A stretch of 21,506 nucleotides of DNA, taken from IMG/VR virus record IMGVR_UViG_3300009001_003790, positions 1 to 21,506 of that record; one strand, 5' to 3'. Source of the DNA: a virus. The notes below the pieces were generated by a model, which did no database searches, was not told the origin of the DNA, and saw only the letters and a list, made by a program, of their open reading frames with translations. Positions 20,205 through 21,506 of the stretch are shown here, in pieces (positions within the stretch are counted from its first letter, which is position 1; every line of letters starts with the position of its first letter). Both the position numbers and the translations under genes were made by a program.

Positions 20205-20443
20205 CCGAAAATTCCTCCTCTAATTCTTTCATCAATATTAAATGCTTCTTCTTCGAGCTCATCGAGTGCTTCGTAGAGTGGATCAATCCACCTACTAGCT
20301 CCTCTCGGAGTATGAGAACTGTTAAGAGCTGGTTCTACACAGAGAGCAATTTCTGTACGACATTGATCAATAAACATAATCAGATCGTCAAGCTGTTCCA
20401 TTTGTTTCAAATGTTCATCATTGTAGAACCGACGTCTTGCCAT
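20201..20443 (-). CDS. Hypothetical protein (80 aa)
   Basis: MARRRFYNDEHLKQMEQLDD, LIMFIDQCRTEIALCVEPAL, then RGASRWIDPLYEALDELEEE. Mostly helical; no family recognised. The ATG overlaps the previous stop (TAATG) and the gene overlaps the HAD-type gene by 4 nt, so it belongs to the unit from the promoter at 20697-20725. Confidence 0.75.
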   Translation of the reverse strand: MARRRFYNDEHLKQMEQLDDLIMFIDQCRTEIALCVEPALNSSHTPRGASRWIDPLYEALDELEEEAFNIDERIRGGIFG

Positions 20444-20667
20444 TATACTACACTTCCGTTTGCAATCAATGAACTCATCATCAAGCGAACCTGCTTCAGG
20501 CGGCTCTCCAACTTGCGAATAACTTTTGGATTGTTAGTACTGGCAACTTCTTGCATGATAAATGCAGGAAGCAAACGGCTTTGGCGCTCGATTACAGTGC
20601 GCTGATCCTCTACACTTAGGTTTGTTACAAACTGCTTGAACTTTGCATTTGAAGCCATCTTTGACAT
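20443..20667 (-). CDS. Hypothetical protein (74 aa)
   Basis: MSKMASNAKFKQFVTNLSVE, DQRTVIERQSRLLPAFIMQE and LESRLKQVRLMMSSLIANGS, a small helical basic protein of unknown function. ATG 20665-20667 is chosen because AGAGGA lies 6 nt upstream. An in-frame ATG at 20685 lies almost at the predicted transcription start. It is the first gene of the long unit that probably continues through the glycan cluster, since no terminator or further promoter was found down to 9403. Confidence 0.75.
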   Translation of the reverse strand: MSKMASNAKFKQFVTNLSVEDQRTVIERQSRLLPAFIMQEVASTNNPKVIRKLESRLKQVRLMMSSLIANGSVV

Positions 20668-20696
20668 GTTATTTCCTCTTTCCATTTTATAGATCT

Positions 20697-20725
20697 ATTA
20701 TACACTATATTTGAGGAAATGTACA
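20697..20725 (-). promoter_or_regulatory. sigma70-type promoter, probably for the long unit 20667 to 9403
   Basis: On the minus strand, -35 TGTACA (20720-20725), a 17-bp spacer and -10 TATAAT (20697-20702). The leader AGATCTATAAAATGGAA is the same as behind the promoter at 8654-8682. Confidence 0.85.
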
Positions 20726-20738
20726 CTAAAAAGTGCAC
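20721..20738. repeat. 18-nt inverted repeat covering the -35 box
   Basis: On the minus strand GTGCACT-TTTT-AGTGTAC forms a 7-bp hairpin with a 4-nt loop, one wobble pair, and the -35 box in its 3' arm. On the + strand TTTTTT follows it. It is nearly the same as 6026-6043. Confidence 0.55.
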
Positions 20739-20762
20739 TTTTTTATTTAATTAAAATAAAGG

Positions 20763-20774
20763 CTTACGTTTTTT
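20763..20774 (-). repeat. Post-stop motif AAAAAACGTAAG, copy 3
   Basis: Minus-strand AAAAAACGTAAG overlaps the stop codon of the nuclease gene by two bases. Confidence 0.6.
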
Positions 20775-21450
20775 ATCCATGAAACATCTTACGCCTATTA
20801 TATTCATCACGAGTTTCGATCATTTTATCGATCCAAGCATCTCGTGTTTCCTTGTACATGACTGGATGAAAGTCATCTACATCCATAACAATTCGTGTTT
20901 GTTGGACAGCCATACCGGTACGTTCTTCCCACATGACAGCATATGCAGCTAGTTGCATAAAGTAGTTACCAATATTTGCTTTTTTCTTAGGACGTCGAGA
21001 AGTCTTCCAATCAACGATTGTAGGTACACCATCCCATTCGCAAATACAATCACATGTACCGGCTAGTTGTAAATGGTCAGAATACAATGGAACTTCTTGC
21101 CCATAGATTTTAGTGACATGCTTATCAAGCAGTGGACGAAGATTCTCGAGAGATTGAACGACGTGCGGAAGAAATTCGTTGCGACATTCGGGTTCATTCC
21201 TTAAATATTTTTCGATTAGTGAATGTACTTGAGTACCACGATTAGCAGCACGTTGACCGATACGGTTGGCTTCTTCTTCACCTACTCGTTTACGCCATTT
21301 TGCAATTGATTCTTCACTTAAGATACTAAGAACAGTAGTAACACTAGGATAGGCATTACCATCCAGGGTAAGATATCTCCTTCCGTCAGGACTATCTGTT
21401 CGATCCAAGCTTTCATATCCCATATCAATTTTTTCATGGATAAACTCCAT
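20773..21450 (-). CDS. PD-(D/E)XK exonuclease-like protein (225 aa)
   Basis: NRGTQVHSLIEKYL (70-83, H76), GQEVPLYSDHLQLAGTCDCI (117-136, with D134), PTIVDWKTSRRPKK (143-156, D147 and K149) and YFMQLAAYAVMWEERTG (163-179) are the ordered motifs of Cas4/RecB-like PD-(D/E)XK nucleases. Such phage proteins act as exonucleases in recombination, replication or host DNA breakdown. The size is that of a single nuclease domain, without iron-sulfur cysteines. ATG 21448-21450 is favoured because GGAA lies about 6 nt upstream; three neighbouring in-frame starts (ATG 21453, ATG 21456, TTG 21462) are possible. Confidence 0.87.
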   Translation of the reverse strand: MEFIHEKIDMGYESLDRTDSPDGRRYLTLDGNAYPSVTTVLSILSEESIAKWRKRVGEEEANRIGQRAANRGTQVHSLIEKYLRNEPECRNEFLPHVVQSLENLRPLLDKHVTKIYGQEVPLYSDHLQLAGTCDCICEWDGVPTIVDWKTSRRPKKKANIGNYFMQLAAYAVMWEERTGMAVQQTRIVMDVDDFHPVMYKETRDAWIDKMIETRDEYNRRKMFHG

Positions 21451-21488
21451 CATCATTTCCAATCGTTGTTTTATTAAATAATAGTATT

Positions 21489-21494
21489 ATTATA
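21489..21494 (-). promoter_or_regulatory. Probable -10 box of a promoter cut by the window edge
   Basis: Minus-strand TATAAT lies about 39 nt before the nuclease start. With the usual 17-bp spacer the -35 box would fall just outside the window. Confidence 0.5.
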
Positions 21495-21506
21495 AACCAT
21501 TTTGCG

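Noticed and set aside
1-21506. CRISPR arrays, insertion sequences, integrase or attachment sites
   Set aside because: No regularly spaced direct repeats, transposase or integrase motifs, or terminal inverted repeats were seen.

Overview
The window looks like part of the genome of a T4-like marine myovirus (cyanophage/pelagiphage-type tevenvirus relatives) and is AT-rich. The evidence is a left-hand block of + strand baseplate and tail genes (tail-tube/gp54 family, gp26, gp51 and a tape-measure-like protein). This is followed by a long block of overlapping genes, all on the minus strand, that includes gp32 (ssDNA-binding protein) and gp33 (late-transcription coactivator). Host identity cannot be read from the sequence. 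The promoters match plain bacterial sigma70 consensus, and two phage tRNAs, Arg(TCT) and a CAT-anticodon Met/Ile2, fit an AT-rich virus.

Layout: 1-2718 (+) holds tail and baseplate genes. The small gp51-like frame has no usual start upstream of its conserved part. It appears to be reached by a -1 ribosomal frameshift at the end of gp26, directly before the tape-measure-like gene, as in the lambda G/GT-H arrangement. A hairpin at 2722-2754 separates the two converging blocks. From 3262 to 2856 (-) come the 3' hairpin behind gp32, two tRNAs and a small basic protein. From 4152 to 9316 (-) come gp32, gp33, a conserved 376-aa protein, a lysis-like group (SleB-type hydrolase, a 45-aa membrane protein, a secreted Cys-rich protein), several small unknown genes and an HExxH metallopeptidase-like protein.

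From 9403 to 19091 (-) lies an almost gap-free cluster of about 10 kb for sugar transfer and modification. It encodes eight glycosyltransferase-like proteins (four of them paralogues starting MKN[I/L]I-Q), three FkbM-type methyltransferases, one class I methyltransferase and a UDP-sulfoquinovose-synthase-like enzyme. From 19108 to 21450 (-) come an EF-hand membrane protein, a HAD-type nucleotidase, small unknown genes and a PD-(D/E)XK nuclease.

Six minus-strand promoters share TTTACA/TGTACA, a 17-bp spacer and TATAAT/TAGAAT; a seventh -10 box lies at the right edge. Several are built into a repeated intergenic cassette: a post-stop AAAAAACGTAAG motif, an inverted repeat containing GTGCA that touches or overlaps the -35 box, and a similar leader ending in a strong ribosome binding site. 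The most interesting candidates are the sulfosugar/glycosyltransferase cluster, the gp26/gp51 frameshift, and the repeated promoter cassette.
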